The position numbers were made by a program, and so were the translations under genes. DNA of 64,000 nucleotides from Bacillus altitudinis 41KF2b (GTDB lineage Bacteria > Bacillota > Bacilli > Bacillales > Bacillaceae). Location of the stretch: NCBI RefSeq assembly GCF_000691145.1, contig NZ_ASJC01000011.1, positions 1 through 64,000 of the forward strand. The letters run 5' to 3'. Shown piece after piece: positions 51,119-61,315 of the stretch. Under the pieces are notes generated by a model. It was not told the DNA's origin and searched no databases. It was given only the letters and a program-made list of their open reading frames with translations. Position 1 is the stretch's first letter; every line of letters begins with the position of its first letter.

Positions 51119-52753
51119 GTGTTGAAATATAGTAAGTGGCTTCTGCTGCTTCTCTTCATGTTCTCATTTTTCATTTCAAAAGAAGCATTTGCTCATGCAT
51201 ATGTGGTGAGCTCAAATCCAGTAGCAAATGAAGAGCTGGATCAGCAGCCTCCTGCAGTCTCGATCACCTTTAGTGAAGGAATCGAAAGCGGATTTCATGC
51301 CATTAAGGTGTTCAATGCAAAAGGGGATCGTGTGGATCAAGGAGATACGGTCATCAAAGAGCAAAAGATCATGGAAGCAGCTTTAAAAAAGAATTTACCA
51401 AAAGGCATTTACACCATTCAGTGGAATGCGGTATCAGCCGATGGGCACTCTGTGTCTGGCATGATTCCGTTTAGTATCGGAAAAGCGGATGGAGGATTTG
51501 ATCAATTAGATCAAGGACAATCAAGTGAATCCATTGATATGGCTTCAACCATTGACAAAGCCTTTCTGTATACGTCATTTAGCTTATTTCTTGGAACCAT
51601 TTTATTTGGGCTTCTATGGTTTAAAGCGCCCATAACCGACGTTTTAGCCCGGCGAATGAAGCGACTTTTGACTGTTTCACTGATCATGATGGGCGGAGCA
51701 CTCTTGTTCCAGCTGCCGATTCAAACAAAATCAGCAGCAGACGTGTCCTTTTTAGGGGCATTTCAACCATCGCTTTTACAAGAAACCATTGCGTCGACTT
51801 CGGGCGGGAGTCTGTGGATGATGCTAATGGCGTCATTTGTTCTACTGACGATCTGGACAATTGTGGCGATGAAAAAAGGAAACTTCACTTCCTTCCGGGT
51901 ATGGCTGTTTCCACTGCTCATTTTCATCGTGCTTCTTTGGCTGAAAGCACAAATCGGTCATCCAGCCGCTACAGATAATAAAATACTGACAACGTCACTC
52001 GATTTCATTCATCTCGTTTCTGCATCTATTTGGGTCGGCGGCTTAACAGCCATTGTCCTTCTTTTGATGAAGAAACTGCCGAATGAAGATCAGCCGCTCA
52101 TACGCAGCACCCTGACAGCTTTTCATCCGTGGGCACTGCTCTCAGTTGGACTGATTGTGTTTTCTGGGTTTGTGAATGCGATTTTTATCCTGCAATCATT
52201 TGATGCCCTTTTCCAATCAGCCTATGGACGCACCTTCTTAATCAAACTTGGTTTATTTATCATCATGGGTCTACTTGGGCTCGTCCATTATTTGATGCTG
52301 AGATGGGAAAAGAAGCAGAAACGAAACGTATCTTTACGAGCAGAGTGGATCATTGGGATCGCTATTTTACTATTAACAGCCGTATTCACCAATATCCCAA
52401 GCCCTCCGCCGCCTGCACCAGAACCATTCTTTGGAGCCAATCAGGTGGAGCATCGTGACCTTGTGTCTTTGAGCATTACCCCGAATGCTCCAGGTAAAAA
52501 CACGTTCGAGGTGGCATTTACGAAGAAGGATGGACAAACGATCACAGACATTCAATCAGTGACAGCTAAGATCCACAAAGTCTCCTTGTTCGGTGATGAA
52601 ACACCAAACGAATTTCAGCTGAAACGATTAAAGAATGGACACTTCTCGGCTGAAAACCTCTTACTAAATGAAAAAGGCACTTGGAAAATTGAGATTCATG
52701 CATTAACTGGTTCTTTTGACAACATCGATACGACATTCATTAGAAGAAACTAA
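51119..52753 (+). CDS. ycnJ: CopC-CopD fusion copper transport protein (YcnJ)
   Basis: 544 aa. Signal peptide cleaved at AFA-HAYVV exposes the N-terminal His of the CopC domain (to about 120, with HSVSG Cu-site text). About eight CopD membrane helices (150-420) follow, then a C-terminal extracytoplasmic YtkA-like segment. B. subtilis YcnJ imports copper under copper limitation. Start is GTG at 51119 after AAAGGCGG. In B. subtilis the repressor gene ycnK is just upstream; here it is absent. Confidence 0.92.
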   Translation: MLKYSKWLLLLLFMFSFFISKEAFAHAYVVSSNPVANEELDQQPPAVSITFSEGIESGFHAIKVFNAKGDRVDQGDTVIKEQKIMEAALKKNLPKGIYTIQWNAVSADGHSVSGMIPFSIGKADGGFDQLDQGQSSESIDMASTIDKAFLYTSFSLFLGTILFGLLWFKAPITDVLARRMKRLLTVSLIMMGGALLFQLPIQTKSAADVSFLGAFQPSLLQETIASTSGGSLWMMLMASFVLLTIWTIVAMKKGNFTSFRVWLFPLLIFIVLLWLKAQIGHPAATDNKILTTSLDFIHLVSASIWVGGLTAIVLLLMKKLPNEDQPLIRSTLTAFHPWALLSVGLIVFSGFVNAIFILQSFDALFQSAYGRTFLIKLGLFIIMGLLGLVHYLMLRWEKKQKRNVSLRAEWIIGIAILLLTAVFTNIPSPPPPAPEPFFGANQVEHRDLVSLSITPNAPGKNTFEVAFTKKDGQTITDIQSVTAKIHKVSLFGDETPNEFQLKRLKNGHFSAENLLLNEKGTWKIEIHALTGSFDNIDTTFIRRN

Positions 52754-52769
52754 AAGGAGTTCATATCAT

Positions 52770-53384
52770 ATGAAAAAATACTTTAAAGCTTTATTACCAA
52801 TGCTTCTCGCTTCATTTTTACTGGCGATTCCTGTGAGTGCACACGTGACAGTCAAACCTGATACATCTGCAACGAATGCTTGGGAAACCTATACGTTAAA
52901 AGTACCTTCTGAAAGCGACAGTCCGACAACAAAGGTTGTCATCACGATGCCTAAAGGCGTAGAATTCCAGCAATACGAGCCAGTGCCTGGCTGGAAAACA
53001 ACAACTGAAGAGAAAAACGGAAAAGTCACAAGAGTCACTTGGGAAGCAACTGGCGATGGTGTCCTTGCTGGCCAGTTCCAGCAATTCGTGTTTGTCGCAA
53101 AAAACCCTGAAAAAGCCGGCGAAGCGGCATGGGATGCCTATCAATATTACAAGGATGGAACAGTAGTTGAATGGACTGGCGACAAGGACGCTGATAAGCC
53201 TCATTCGATCACAAACATTGTTGCGTCTAATACCGTAACGGATTCACATGGTCAAGAAAAACCAAAAGAAGAAAAGGCATCTGAAACAGCCTCTTCTTCT
53301 TCTTCACCACTTGTTCTTGGTCTGTCCATTGCAGCCTTAGTTGTGGCATTAATTGCACTTGGACTTGCTTTTAGAAAGAAATAA
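52770..53384 (+). CDS. ycnI: YcnI, DUF1775 copper-binding protein
   Basis: 204 aa: signal peptide ending VSA-HVTVKP, which leaves an N-terminal His used for copper binding in this family, a DUF1775 beta domain (VVITMPKGVEFQQYEPVPGW, WEATGDGVLAGQFQQF), a Ser/Lys linker and a C-terminal membrane anchor (LVLGLSIAALVVALIALGL) with RKK tail. AAAAGGAGTTCATATC precedes ATG 52770. In operon with ycnJ and ends at a terminator. Confidence 0.92.
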   Translation: MKKYFKALLPMLLASFLLAIPVSAHVTVKPDTSATNAWETYTLKVPSESDSPTTKVVITMPKGVEFQQYEPVPGWKTTTEEKNGKVTRVTWEATGDGVLAGQFQQFVFVAKNPEKAGEAAWDAYQYYKDGTVVEWTGDKDADKPHSITNIVASNTVTDSHGQEKPKEEKASETASSSSSPLVLGLSIAALVVALIALGLAFRKK

Positions 53385-53393
53385 GCCTTACAT

Positions 53394-53427
53394 GAGCGAT
53401 CGTTTTTTCAAGCGGTCGCTTTTTATT
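53394..53427 (+). terminator. Terminator of ycnJ-ycnI
   Basis: AGCGATCG / CGGTCGCT, 10-nt loop, T5. Confidence 0.85.
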
Positions 53428-53514
53428 TTCCCAACCTATCATTTCCAATATAGGATTGAATAGGATACTCGTGCATGCCATAATGAGACACATGACCACC
53501 TAGGAGGCTATGAG

Positions 53515-54111
53515 ATGAACCATCTAATCATATTTGCTCATCCCCAGCAAAGCTTAAATCAAACCCTATTAGATCTTGTTGTAAGCACTCTTTTGAACAA
53601 TGGTCATGATGTGACGGTTCGTGATGTGTATAGCATTGGCTTTCCGCCAGAGCTGACAACAGCAGAAAAGGTTGCCATGAGAAACGGACATGTGCCGGTA
53701 CCGGTTCAAAGAGAGCAGAAGCTGATTCAACAAGCTGATGTCCTCACGTTTATCTTTCCAATATGGTGGACAGGCTTGCCGGCGATGCTAAAGGGTTATG
53801 TGGAGCGCGTTTTTTCAGAGGGGTTTGCGTATGAGATCAATGAAAACGGAGTGGTGAAAAATCTGCTTCGAGACAAAAAAGGGGTCATTATTAATACGCA
53901 TGATGCACCGAGGACCTTTCTTGATTCAAATATGATCATCACCCCCAGCCATCACATGACGACAGATACAGCCGCCTTCGATCTGATCGGCGTTCAGCCA
54001 GTCGAACGGCTCTTATTCAGCAGCATGGAACAAGCATCTGCAGACGACATCCACGAGATTCTCAAAGAAACAAAAGAAACGGTGGATCAACTTTTCCCAC
54101 CGGCTGTTTAA
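53515..54111 (+). CDS. Flavodoxin-fold NAD(P)H oxidoreductase
   Basis: 198-aa NQO/modulator-of-drug-activity-type enzyme: LIIFAHPQQSLNQTLL, then FIFPIWWTGLPAMLKGYVERVFSEGFAY in two pieces, the FMN site. Probably a cytoplasmic quinone reductase. GGAGG lies 8 nt before the ATG. Monocistronic with its own terminator. Confidence 0.88.
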   Translation: MNHLIIFAHPQQSLNQTLLDLVVSTLLNNGHDVTVRDVYSIGFPPELTTAEKVAMRNGHVPVPVQREQKLIQQADVLTFIFPIWWTGLPAMLKGYVERVFSEGFAYEINENGVVKNLLRDKKGVIINTHDAPRTFLDSNMIITPSHHMTTDTAAFDLIGVQPVERLLFSSMEQASADDIHEILKETKETVDQLFPPAV

Positions 54112-54113
54112 CA

Positions 54114-54151
54114 TAAAAAAGACTGTCGAGGCTTCTCGGACAGTCTTTTTC
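54114..54151. terminator. Bidirectional terminator
   Basis: AAAAAAGACTGTC / GACAGTCTTTTT; also serves the convergent gab operon. Confidence 0.92.
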
Positions 54152-54156
54152 ACATG

Positions 54157-55551
54157 TTATTCGTCTAAACCAATTGACACATACTTCGTTTCTAAATAAG
54201 GCTCGATGCCTTCGATGCCGCCTTCACGACCAATACCGCTCTCTTTCATACCGCCGAAAGGTGCCTGCACAGCGGATGGTCCCCCGTCATTCCAGCCAAT
54301 AATCCCGTAATCTAGATTCTCAGATATATAGAGGCCATTGCGGTAATTCTCTGTAAAGAAATAAGCCGCAAGTCCAAAAGGTGTATCATTTGCTAATTCA
54401 ATGGCTTCATCTAAAGTGCTAAATGTCGTAATTGGTGCAACTGGACCAAACGTCTCTTCATGCATAATGTTCATTGAAGGGTCGACATGAGTTAGCACCG
54501 TCGGCTGAACAAAATAATACGACTTCTCCTCGTCAAAATGGGTATCGCCGCCGACAAGAACTTTCGCCCCTTTATCCATGGCATCTTGAATTTGGTCGAC
54601 AATTTTATCGAAGCCTCGCTTATTGATAATCGGTCCGATGGACGTGCCTTCTTCAAACCCATTTCCTACTTTCAGCTTTCCCACTTCTTTGCTGAAGCTT
54701 TGCGCAAATGCTTCATGAATTTCTTCATGGACGATTAAGCGATTGGCACAAACACACGTCTGGCCTGCATTACGGAATTTAGATGCCACTGCTTGTTTCA
54801 CAGCCAATTCAAGGTTGGCGTCCTTATCTACGATCAGCGGGGCATGACCGCCAAGTTCCATAGAAACGTGCTTCACTGTGCTCGCACTGTTTTTGATGAG
54901 ATGTTTTCCAACTGGTGTTGAACCAGTAAACGTGATCTTGCGGATCAATGGACTATCTGTGAAAATTTCCCCCACTTCTTTTCCATCTCCAATCACCCAT
55001 TGCAAGGCTTCCTCTGGAATTCCGGCTTCATGGCCTAATTTCACAAGCTCAATGGCCGTAAGCGGCGTGTCTTCAGCAGGTTTCACGATAAACGTACAGC
55101 CCGCCGCAAGCGCTGGTGCCGCCTTCCTTGTAATCATCGCCGCAGGGAAATTCCATGGTGTAATGGCGGCAACAGGACCGACTGGCTGTTTTGTGACAAA
55201 TAGGCGTTTGTTTGTCGTATGAGACGGGATCGTTCTGCCGTAAATCCGCTTTGCTTCCTCTGCGTACCATTCGATATATCCAGCGGCATAGACAATTTCT
55301 CCTAATGCTTCTTGATACGGCTTCCCGTTTTCTTCTGTGATGATTTTTGCAAGTCTTTCTTTATGCTCGATCATGAGATCAAACCATTTGCGAATGATAT
55401 TTGCACGTTCATGGGCTGACGTTTTTGCCCATGTTTTGAATGCTTTGTGTGAGCGAGTGATCGCATCTTCAATCTGTTCTTTTGTATGCTGAGCAACTGA
55501 GGCAATTTCTTCTCCGGTTGCAGGATTATACACTTTGAGTTCGTTTGTCAT
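54157..55551 (-). CDS. gabD: Succinate-semialdehyde dehydrogenase
   Basis: 464-aa aldehyde dehydrogenase. NAD(P) site [13 protein letters not shown], catalytic Glu in [11 protein letters not shown] and Cys in [11 protein letters not shown], and [15 protein letters not shown]. Oxidises succinic semialdehyde to succinate, the last GABA step. Overlaps the permease gene by 26 nt; GAAGGAGAAGATAGAGC precedes its ATG. Part of gabT-permease-gabD. Confidence 0.94.
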   Translation of the reverse strand: MTNELKVYNPATGEEIASVAQHTKEQIEDAITRSHKAFKTWAKTSAHERANIIRKWFDLMIEHKERLAKIITEENGKPYQEALGEIVYAAGYIEWYAEEAKRIYGRTIPSHTTNKRLFVTKQPVGPVAAITPWNFPAAMITRKAAPALAAGCTFIVKPAEDTPLTAIELVKLGHEAGIPEEALQWVIGDGKEVGEIFTDSPLIRKITFTGSTPVGKHLIKNSASTVKHVSMELGGHAPLIVDKDANLELAVKQAVASKFRNAGQTCVCANRLIVHEEIHEAFAQSFSKEVGKLKVGNGFEEGTSIGPIINKRGFDKIVDQIQDAMDKGAKVLVGGDTHFDEEKSYYFVQPTVLTHVDPSMNIMHEETFGPVAPITTFSTLDEAIELANDTPFGLAAYFFTENYRNGLYISENLDYGIIGWNDGGPSAVQAPFGGMKESGIGREGGIEGIEPYLETKYVSIGLDE

Positions 55552-56914
55552 GCTCTATCTTCTCCTTCGTTCTTGGATTCATTACATATAGTATATACCC
55601 AATGAGTGCCCAACCTAAAAGCAAAATCCATTCAGCTGGCCATGATAAGGAAGCCGGCATCCCTGGAAAATAAAATGAAAGAAAAAGGAGACTGAGTCCA
55701 ATGGCAAAAACGCCGGTCGTCCGCCAATATTTAATGCGGTATGGACGCTCAAGCTCAGGTTCTGTCTTGCGAAGTTTCATAAAGGCAATGGACACAATCA
55801 AATACCCAACGATGATGCCCACACCCCCTGCATTGACAATCCACACGAGGGCAGGTCGGCCTAGTAATGGTGCAAAAAAGGCCAATGCACCTAAGAACAA
55901 AATGGCATTTGTCGGAGTTTTATACTTCGGATGAATATACGCAAACCATTTGGAAATCATGCCTCTTTCCGCCATTGCGTAGAGGATACGGCTTGCACCA
56001 ATGATAAATGCATTCCAGCTCGTCACAATGCCTGCTACACCACCAATGACAAGCACAGTCCCAAACGCCTGATGACCAAGAAGCTGTACCATGGCATCTG
56101 CTGTTGCTAGTGATGAAGCCTCAAGTTGACCTTTTGACAATCCTGCCGCTACTCCAAAGACAATGAGTAGATAAAATACAACCGCACTCACAATGGAGAT
56201 AATCAAAATTCTCCCGATGATTTTCTTCGGTGCGTTAATCTCCGCCGCTACCTGCGGGATGACATCAAACCCAACGAATAAAAAGGGAATCATCACTAAC
56301 ACAGCCATCAGACCGCCAACCCCGCCTTGAAACATCGGCTCAAGGTTTGCAAAATCTCCATTAAATGTAGCTCCGCCTAATAGAAGAAAACCTGTCAGGA
56401 TAATGGCCACTGTGAACACCGATTGAAAAATAGCAGCAGGCTTTGCGCCAATGTAGTTCAGAGCTGTTAAAAACAGCGCACCGCCAGATCCAATCAATAC
56501 CCATGTAAAGTAAACATCCCATCCTCCTATATTCCATAGGAAACCAACATGCTGTGTTGGAATGACATAGTCAATGACTGTCGGAAGTGCGACAGCTTCA
56601 AACGTAATCACGGACACATAACCGAACAATACGCCCCATGCGGAGACAAACGCTGATTTAATCCCAAATGCCCGCTGGACAAAGACGAGTCCTCCGCCTG
56701 TTTCTGGAATCGCAGAGGAAAGCTCTGCATACGTTAGTCCAATAAAGATGACGAGAATGCCCCCTATGACAAAGGCAATCACACTTCCTAAAAATCCAGC
56801 TGTTAAAATCCAATCTCCCGAAAGTACAACCCAGCCCCAGCCAAGCATTGCACCAATGGATAAAAACAGTACGTCTGACTGCGACATGGTTTTAGCCATT
56901 TGTTGTTTTTGCAT
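55526..56914 (-). CDS. APC-family amino acid permease in the gab operon
   Basis: 462 aa with 12 helices, starting [20 protein letters not shown], the APC substrate loop. [15 protein letters not shown]-type conserved text appears as [17 protein letters not shown]. Probably imports GABA or a related amine, by context. B. subtilis has its GabP elsewhere and no permease between gabT and gabD, so this is an insertion in the operon. AAAGGGGGATGG precedes the ATG. Confidence 0.88.
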   Translation of the reverse strand: MQKQQMAKTMSQSDVLFLSIGAMLGWGWVVLSGDWILTAGFLGSVIAFVIGGILVIFIGLTYAELSSAIPETGGGLVFVQRAFGIKSAFVSAWGVLFGYVSVITFEAVALPTVIDYVIPTQHVGFLWNIGGWDVYFTWVLIGSGGALFLTALNYIGAKPAAIFQSVFTVAIILTGFLLLGGATFNGDFANLEPMFQGGVGGLMAVLVMIPFLFVGFDVIPQVAAEINAPKKIIGRILIISIVSAVVFYLLIVFGVAAGLSKGQLEASSLATADAMVQLLGHQAFGTVLVIGGVAGIVTSWNAFIIGASRILYAMAERGMISKWFAYIHPKYKTPTNAILFLGALAFFAPLLGRPALVWIVNAGGVGIIVGYLIVSIAFMKLRKTEPELERPYRIKYWRTTGVFAIGLSLLFLSFYFPGMPASLSWPAEWILLLGWALIGYILYVMNPRTKEKIEHDKRTQSV

Positions 56915-56935
56915 ACAACCATCCCCCTTTGTTGT

Positions 56936-58252
56936 TTAGCGTGCTGTGAAGGCGTCTTCGATAATCCCTAGTCCTTCTTGCAGCAGCTCATCTGTGATGA
57001 CAAGTGGTGTTAAAAAGCGAATAATATTCCCATTGATCCCTGCTGTTAATAAGAGTAGTCCGTGCTTGTTTGCATAGGCTGCAATCGCTGCGGCTGTCTT
57101 CTTATCTGGTGTACGCGTTTTTTGATCTTCCACAATTTCAATGGCCGCCATTGCCCCTAATCGCCGGACTTCCCCGATGAATGAATACTGACTTCTCCAC
57201 TCATTCGCTTTGTCCTCAATGACTTGTCCAATGTGTTCAGATCGTTCATTCAGTTGTTCTGTTTCAATAATATCAAGTACTGCCAATGCCGCCACACAGC
57301 CTAATGGACTGCCAGCATACGTCCCCCCTAGCTCCCCTGGGTCCGCTGCATCAAGTAATTCTTTTCTGCCAACAACACCGCTCAGCGGCAGGCCAGCTGC
57401 AAGTGATTTTGACACAGTGATTAAGTCTGGCACCACATCGAAGTGTTCAATCGCAAAGTATTTCCCTGTTCTTGCGAATCCTGTTTGGATCTCATCTGCC
57501 ACGAATACGATGCCATGCTGCTGACAGAATGAAGCAACGTGCTGGACAAAACGCTTCGATGGTACAATGAATCCGCCCTCCCCTTGGACTGGCTCCATCA
57601 CCACACAAGCGACTGTTTCTGGTGCAACGGTTGCGACAAAGAATTGATTGAACTGATCAATAATGTATTCGTCGTAGGCTGCATCGCTTAATCCTTCAGG
57701 TTTTTGATAGTAATAAGGATACGGCGCTTGATACACCTCTGACGCAAATGGGCCGAATCCAAATTTATAAGGCTTGACCTTGCTTGTCATGCTCATCGTC
57801 ATATTCGTTCTTCCGTGGAACCCTCTTGTAAAAGAGACAACCGCTTGTCTTTTCGTATATTTACGGGCAATTTTCACTGCGTTTTCAACTGCTTCTGCAC
57901 CTGAATTTAAGAAAATGGCTTTTTTGTCGTGGTCGCCTGGTGTGAGGTGGCATAGTTTTTCTGCCAATTCGATATAGGATTCGTACATCATGACATTAAA
58001 TCCTGGGTGAATCAGGCTGTCTGCCTGTGCTTTGACTGCTTCCACAACCTTTGGATGGGAGTGTCCTACATTTAATGTACCGATGGCGCCTGCAAAATCG
58101 ATAAAACGATTGCCATCAATATCGAAAAGCTCGGCTCCCTTCCCTTTCGTTGCAAGATGACGGTTGCCATTACTTACGCCTCTTGCGACGTATTGATCTC
58201 TTTTCCCCTGCCATTCCTCTGTTGAAAAACGGTTTGTTGTCGTTTGACTCAT
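56936..58252 (-). CDS. gabT: 4-aminobutyrate aminotransferase
   Basis: 438-aa class III PLP aminotransferase: PLP-phosphate GAEAVENAVKIAR, the Asp in FVADEIQTGFARTG and Schiff-base Lys in VSKSLAAGLPLSG. Converts GABA and 2-oxoglutarate to succinic semialdehyde and glutamate. ATG 58252 (MSQTTT) is preferred; ATG 58258 lies too close to AAAGGGG. Divergent from gabR with the GabR operator between. Confidence 0.94.
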   Translation of the reverse strand: MSQTTTNRFSTEEWQGKRDQYVARGVSNGNRHLATKGKGAELFDIDGNRFIDFAGAIGTLNVGHSHPKVVEAVKAQADSLIHPGFNVMMYESYIELAEKLCHLTPGDHDKKAIFLNSGAEAVENAVKIARKYTKRQAVVSFTRGFHGRTNMTMSMTSKVKPYKFGFGPFASEVYQAPYPYYYQKPEGLSDAAYDEYIIDQFNQFFVATVAPETVACVVMEPVQGEGGFIVPSKRFVQHVASFCQQHGIVFVADEIQTGFARTGKYFAIEHFDVVPDLITVSKSLAAGLPLSGVVGRKELLDAADPGELGGTYAGSPLGCVAALAVLDIIETEQLNERSEHIGQVIEDKANEWRSQYSFIGEVRRLGAMAAIEIVEDQKTRTPDKKTAAAIAAYANKHGLLLLTAGINGNIIRFLTPLVITDELLQEGLGIIEDAFTAR

Positions 58253-58298
58253 TGTCATCCATCCCCTTTATGTCTTTTTTATTATTCTGAATATTTTT

Positions 58299-58339
58299 TG
58301 GTATGATAGAAAGTACCAATATCATTTTTTTCATGGTAC
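58299..58339. promoter_or_regulatory. GabR operator between gabT and gabR
   Basis: TGGTAT (58299-58304) and TGGTAC (58334-58339) are direct repeats with exactly 29 nt between. B. subtilis GabR is known to use ATACCA direct repeats with a 29-bp spacer. A further GTACCA lies at 58313-58318. Confidence 0.75.
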
Positions 58340-58360
58340 CAGAGAGGATGACATGGCGAG

Positions 58361-59785
58361 ATGCTGACAATTCAACTAGATCAATCAGGGGAAAACGGAT
58401 TTATTTATCATCAAATTTATACAAAAATTAAAGAGGAAATTTTAAACCGCAACCTGCAACCACACGATCAATTACCATCTAAACGAGAGTTAGCAGATAC
58501 TTTAAACGTCAGCGTCAATTCAGTAAATGGCGCCTATCAGCAGCTGCTTGCCGAGGGATATTTATATTCAGTTGAACGGAAAGGCTTTTTTGTGGAATCA
58601 CTGGAAACATTTCATGAATCAGGTCAACTGAAACCCTCTTCCCTTCCAGCGAATTTAAAAGAGAATCCGATTGAACGAAATGACTGGTATTCCTTTTCTC
58701 ATATTTCTGTTGATACAGCCAATTTTCCTTTTAAAAGCTGGCTGAAAAGTGAGCAAAAAGCGATTCATCTCCACCAAGACGCCTTTGGTGAGCTGCCGCA
58801 CCCACAAGGCGTCTATGAGCTGCGGGAAACAATTGCCCGGCTGATTGGACTTGCACGAGGGGTCAAATGCTACCCTGAACAGCTCATTTTAAGTGCAGGT
58901 ACACAGTCGCTCATTCATTCGTTATCTAGCATCCTTCCAGCTGATCAAATATATGGATTAGAAAACCCCGGCTACCGCAGACTGTATCAAATGCTGAAAA
59001 ACAATCATCACCGGATTGAAACGATTGGCATTGATCAAAAAGGGGTGCGGATGAGCGATATTCAGAAGAAAGAGCCAAATGTGTTGATCATTACGCCTTC
59101 TCATCAGTTCCCTACAGGGGTGATCATGCCGATTTCCCGGCGGATACAGCTGTTAAACTGGGCAGCTGATCAGCCAGATCGCTATATCATTGAGGACGAT
59201 TATGACAGTGAATTTAAGTACGGCACAGACAGCATACCGGCGCTGCAGAGCCTTGACCGCTATGACAAAGTCATTTATATGGGGACCTTTTCGAAATCAT
59301 TGCTGCCCGGCTTGAGGATCAGCTACATGGTGCTACCGCAACATTTATTAAGACGCTATAAGGAAGAACAGCACTTTTTCATCCAAACAGCCAATCTTTT
59401 TACACAATACACCCTTCTTTATTTTATAAAAGATGGCGCCTATCAGCGGCATATTAAAAGAATGAATGGGCTATATGAGGAAAAACGAAAACAGCTCATT
59501 GGAGAACTCGACACTGTCTTTCGTGACAATGTACGGATTATCGGGGAAAATGCAGGGCTGCATTTTATCGCAGAATTCCGCTCAGATCGTACGCAGCATG
59601 AGATTTTACAGCGTGCCAAAGACCGAAAGCTGAAAATGTACGGGATGGACCGTTTTACCCTTGATGAGCATGTGCCTGGTCACAAAGAAGGCTTTGTCCC
59701 GCTTGTCCTCGGTTTCTCTCATATGCGGCCAGAGGATATTAAGCCAGCGGTGAAACGCCTGTATGACTCGATTTATGGGAAATAA
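58361..59785 (+). CDS. gabR: GabR, MocR-type GntR/aminotransferase regulator
   Basis: 474 aa: N-terminal GntR wHTH (LPSKRELADTLNVSVNSVNGAY, residues 37-60), linker, and an aminotransferase-I domain with internal Lys in MGTFSKSLLPGLR that binds PLP. Senses GABA and PLP, represses itself and activates gabTD. Start ATG at 58361; ribosome site weak (GAGAGG is 13 nt away). Confidence 0.94.
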   Translation: MLTIQLDQSGENGFIYHQIYTKIKEEILNRNLQPHDQLPSKRELADTLNVSVNSVNGAYQQLLAEGYLYSVERKGFFVESLETFHESGQLKPSSLPANLKENPIERNDWYSFSHISVDTANFPFKSWLKSEQKAIHLHQDAFGELPHPQGVYELRETIARLIGLARGVKCYPEQLILSAGTQSLIHSLSSILPADQIYGLENPGYRRLYQMLKNNHHRIETIGIDQKGVRMSDIQKKEPNVLIITPSHQFPTGVIMPISRRIQLLNWAADQPDRYIIEDDYDSEFKYGTDSIPALQSLDRYDKVIYMGTFSKSLLPGLRISYMVLPQHLLRRYKEEQHFFIQTANLFTQYTLLYFIKDGAYQRHIKRMNGLYEEKRKQLIGELDTVFRDNVRIIGENAGLHFIAEFRSDRTQHEILQRAKDRKLKMYGMDRFTLDEHVPGHKEGFVPLVLGFSHMRPEDIKPAVKRLYDSIYGK

Positions 59786-59803
59786 AACAGCTCATGTAGA
59801 TGA

Positions 59804-59852
59804 ATCGTGGCACTCCTTTGACGGGACTAAACCCACAGAGGAGTGTTACGAT
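59804..59852. repeat. 49-nt inverted repeat between gabR and the LysR gene
   Basis: ATCGT-GG-CACTCCT ... GGG-ACTAAA-CCC ... AGGAGTG-TT-ACGAT. The outer, middle and inner arms all pair. No T tract follows on either strand, so it is not a standard terminator. It overlaps the end of the LysR gene. Confidence 0.65.
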
Positions 59853-60586
59853 CACATTCTTTCATAAACGTAATAGTTGATGTGAATATTTTTTTCTAGC
59901 AATTTCACGAGTGTTTGAAGGCTTTTTAAGTTTGTTGGCAGTAACGCAATACCATCTCCCTGTTCAACGATTTTGATCATTCCTTCAAACGAATCTAACT
60001 CAAATAGGGTTCGATCACCCAGCATACGCGTGGCCTCATGTCTTAATGGGCAAAGCTGATCACGATTCACGACCAATGAAATATCATCATCGTATATTTC
60101 TTTAGATTTTCCATACACGTTCAATGCCAAGCTCTTTACCTCTTTTAATTGATATTCCGCTTTTTCCATTTGATTAAAAGAAATAATTTGATCATACACA
60201 TCCTCTGTTAACTTTTTGTTGATCGTACTTGATGAAGCAATGATAAAATCAGTGGCTTGAATATCCTCTAAAACATGCTGCTCGTATAAAACGTTAAATA
60301 GAAGTTCAGAGCATAAAACGGTCTTTTTCTGTGAAGTCAATTTTTGTTGAATGTCCTTCGTTTCTTTTACGATTTTTTGAGCGTATTGATAAAATAAATC
60401 CCCCTGTCCTGTTGAACTGATTCCATGATGATGCCGGATAAAAAATGTTGCATCATATAAAGTTTCAAGCGCTTTAATTCTTTGAGAAATATTGGATTGC
60501 GCATACCCTAAAGCTTTAGCCGCTTGATTAATCGATTCTTTTTGATACACCTCTATAAAAATAATCAAATCATTTATATTCATCAT
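59852..60586 (-). CDS. LysR-family regulator, 244 aa
   Basis: N-terminal LysR wHTH (INQAAKALGYAQSNISQRIKALE, residues 19-40) and a shortened substrate-binding domain with GDGIALLPTNL near the end. ATG 60586 is used, after ATAGGTGATC; an upstream in-frame GTG is possible. Divergent from the DUF4865 gene, which it probably controls. Shorter than the usual 290 to 300 aa but apparently intact. Confidence 0.85.
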   Translation of the reverse strand: MMNINDLIIFIEVYQKESINQAAKALGYAQSNISQRIKALETLYDATFFIRHHHGISSTGQGDLFYQYAQKIVKETKDIQQKLTSQKKTVLCSELLFNVLYEQHVLEDIQATDFIIASSSTINKKLTEDVYDQIISFNQMEKAEYQLKEVKSLALNVYGKSKEIYDDDISLVVNRDQLCPLRHEATRMLGDRTLFELDSFEGMIKIVEQGDGIALLPTNLKSLQTLVKLLEKNIHINYYVYERM

Positions 60587-60612
60587 GATCACCTATCACT
60601 TTTTGTGATAAC

Positions 60613-60631
60613 AATAACACAAATATGTATT
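60613..60631. promoter_or_regulatory. Candidate LysR binding site
   Basis: AATA-N11-TATT dyad (T-N11-A type) in the divergent intergenic region. Short motif; weak. Confidence 0.3.
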
Positions 60632-60682
60632 ATTCAACTGGTTTGAAGTCGATTATGATGGCTATTGAAAGGGAGTGTTTCA

Positions 60683-61234
60683 ATGCATGCCATGCAATAT
60701 CATGTGGATCTGCCTGCGGATTATGATATGAATATCATTAGAAAAAGAGTACTGAACAATGGATGGAAAACAGATGGATATCAGGATTTATTATTTAAAG
60801 CTTATTTGATCACTGAAAAAGACAAAAATAGAAGTTTACACAATGGCTATTGCCCATTGTATATTTGGAAACAATCTGAGGGCATGACGGATTTTGTGTT
60901 TAAGGGGTCATTTGATCATATTTTACGTTCTTTTGGCTGGAAACAAATCAATATTGGCATCACGTATTCCGTTCATTTAACAGATGATTTTCATCGTAGC
61001 ACATTCGTTCTTGAAGAGTATGTGACGATTCATCCTACTGATTGCCTGGAAAACCTAGATATCGCTCATCTCTTTTCCCATTTTAACGACAATAAGGGGG
61101 AAGTCATCGTATATAACCCCGATAAATGGAAATGCGTCAGATATTCTTTTCTAGACTCATTGCCAGTGAATATAGAGAAGCAAATTCACACTTATGAGAT
61201 TATCCATCTGTCTATGGATCATTCAATGGCCTAA
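60683..61234 (+). CDS. DUF4865 family protein
   Basis: 183 aa. Family pattern: MQYHVDLPADYDMNIIRKRV near the start, then FKAYLI, LYIWKQSEGMTDFVFKGSF and ILRSFGWKQINIGI. Unknown function; often beside LysR regulators, as here. ATG 60683 is chosen because GGGAGTG precedes it; the TTG at 60665 has none. Confidence 0.82.
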   Translation: MHAMQYHVDLPADYDMNIIRKRVLNNGWKTDGYQDLLFKAYLITEKDKNRSLHNGYCPLYIWKQSEGMTDFVFKGSFDHILRSFGWKQINIGITYSVHLTDDFHRSTFVLEEYVTIHPTDCLENLDIAHLFSHFNDNKGEVIVYNPDKWKCVRYSFLDSLPVNIEKQIHTYEIIHLSMDHSMA

Positions 61235-61257
61235 TTCCGTTTTACACGAGACGCATC

Positions 61258-61294
61258 ACAAATCCCCAAGGTTACAATGCCTTGGGGATTTGTC
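61258..61294. terminator. Bidirectional terminator
   Basis: ACAAATCCCCAAGG / CCTTGGGGATTTGT, 8-nt loop. Confidence 0.85.
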
Positions 61295-61315
61295 ATTTGT
61301 TGATGCAAGATTCTC

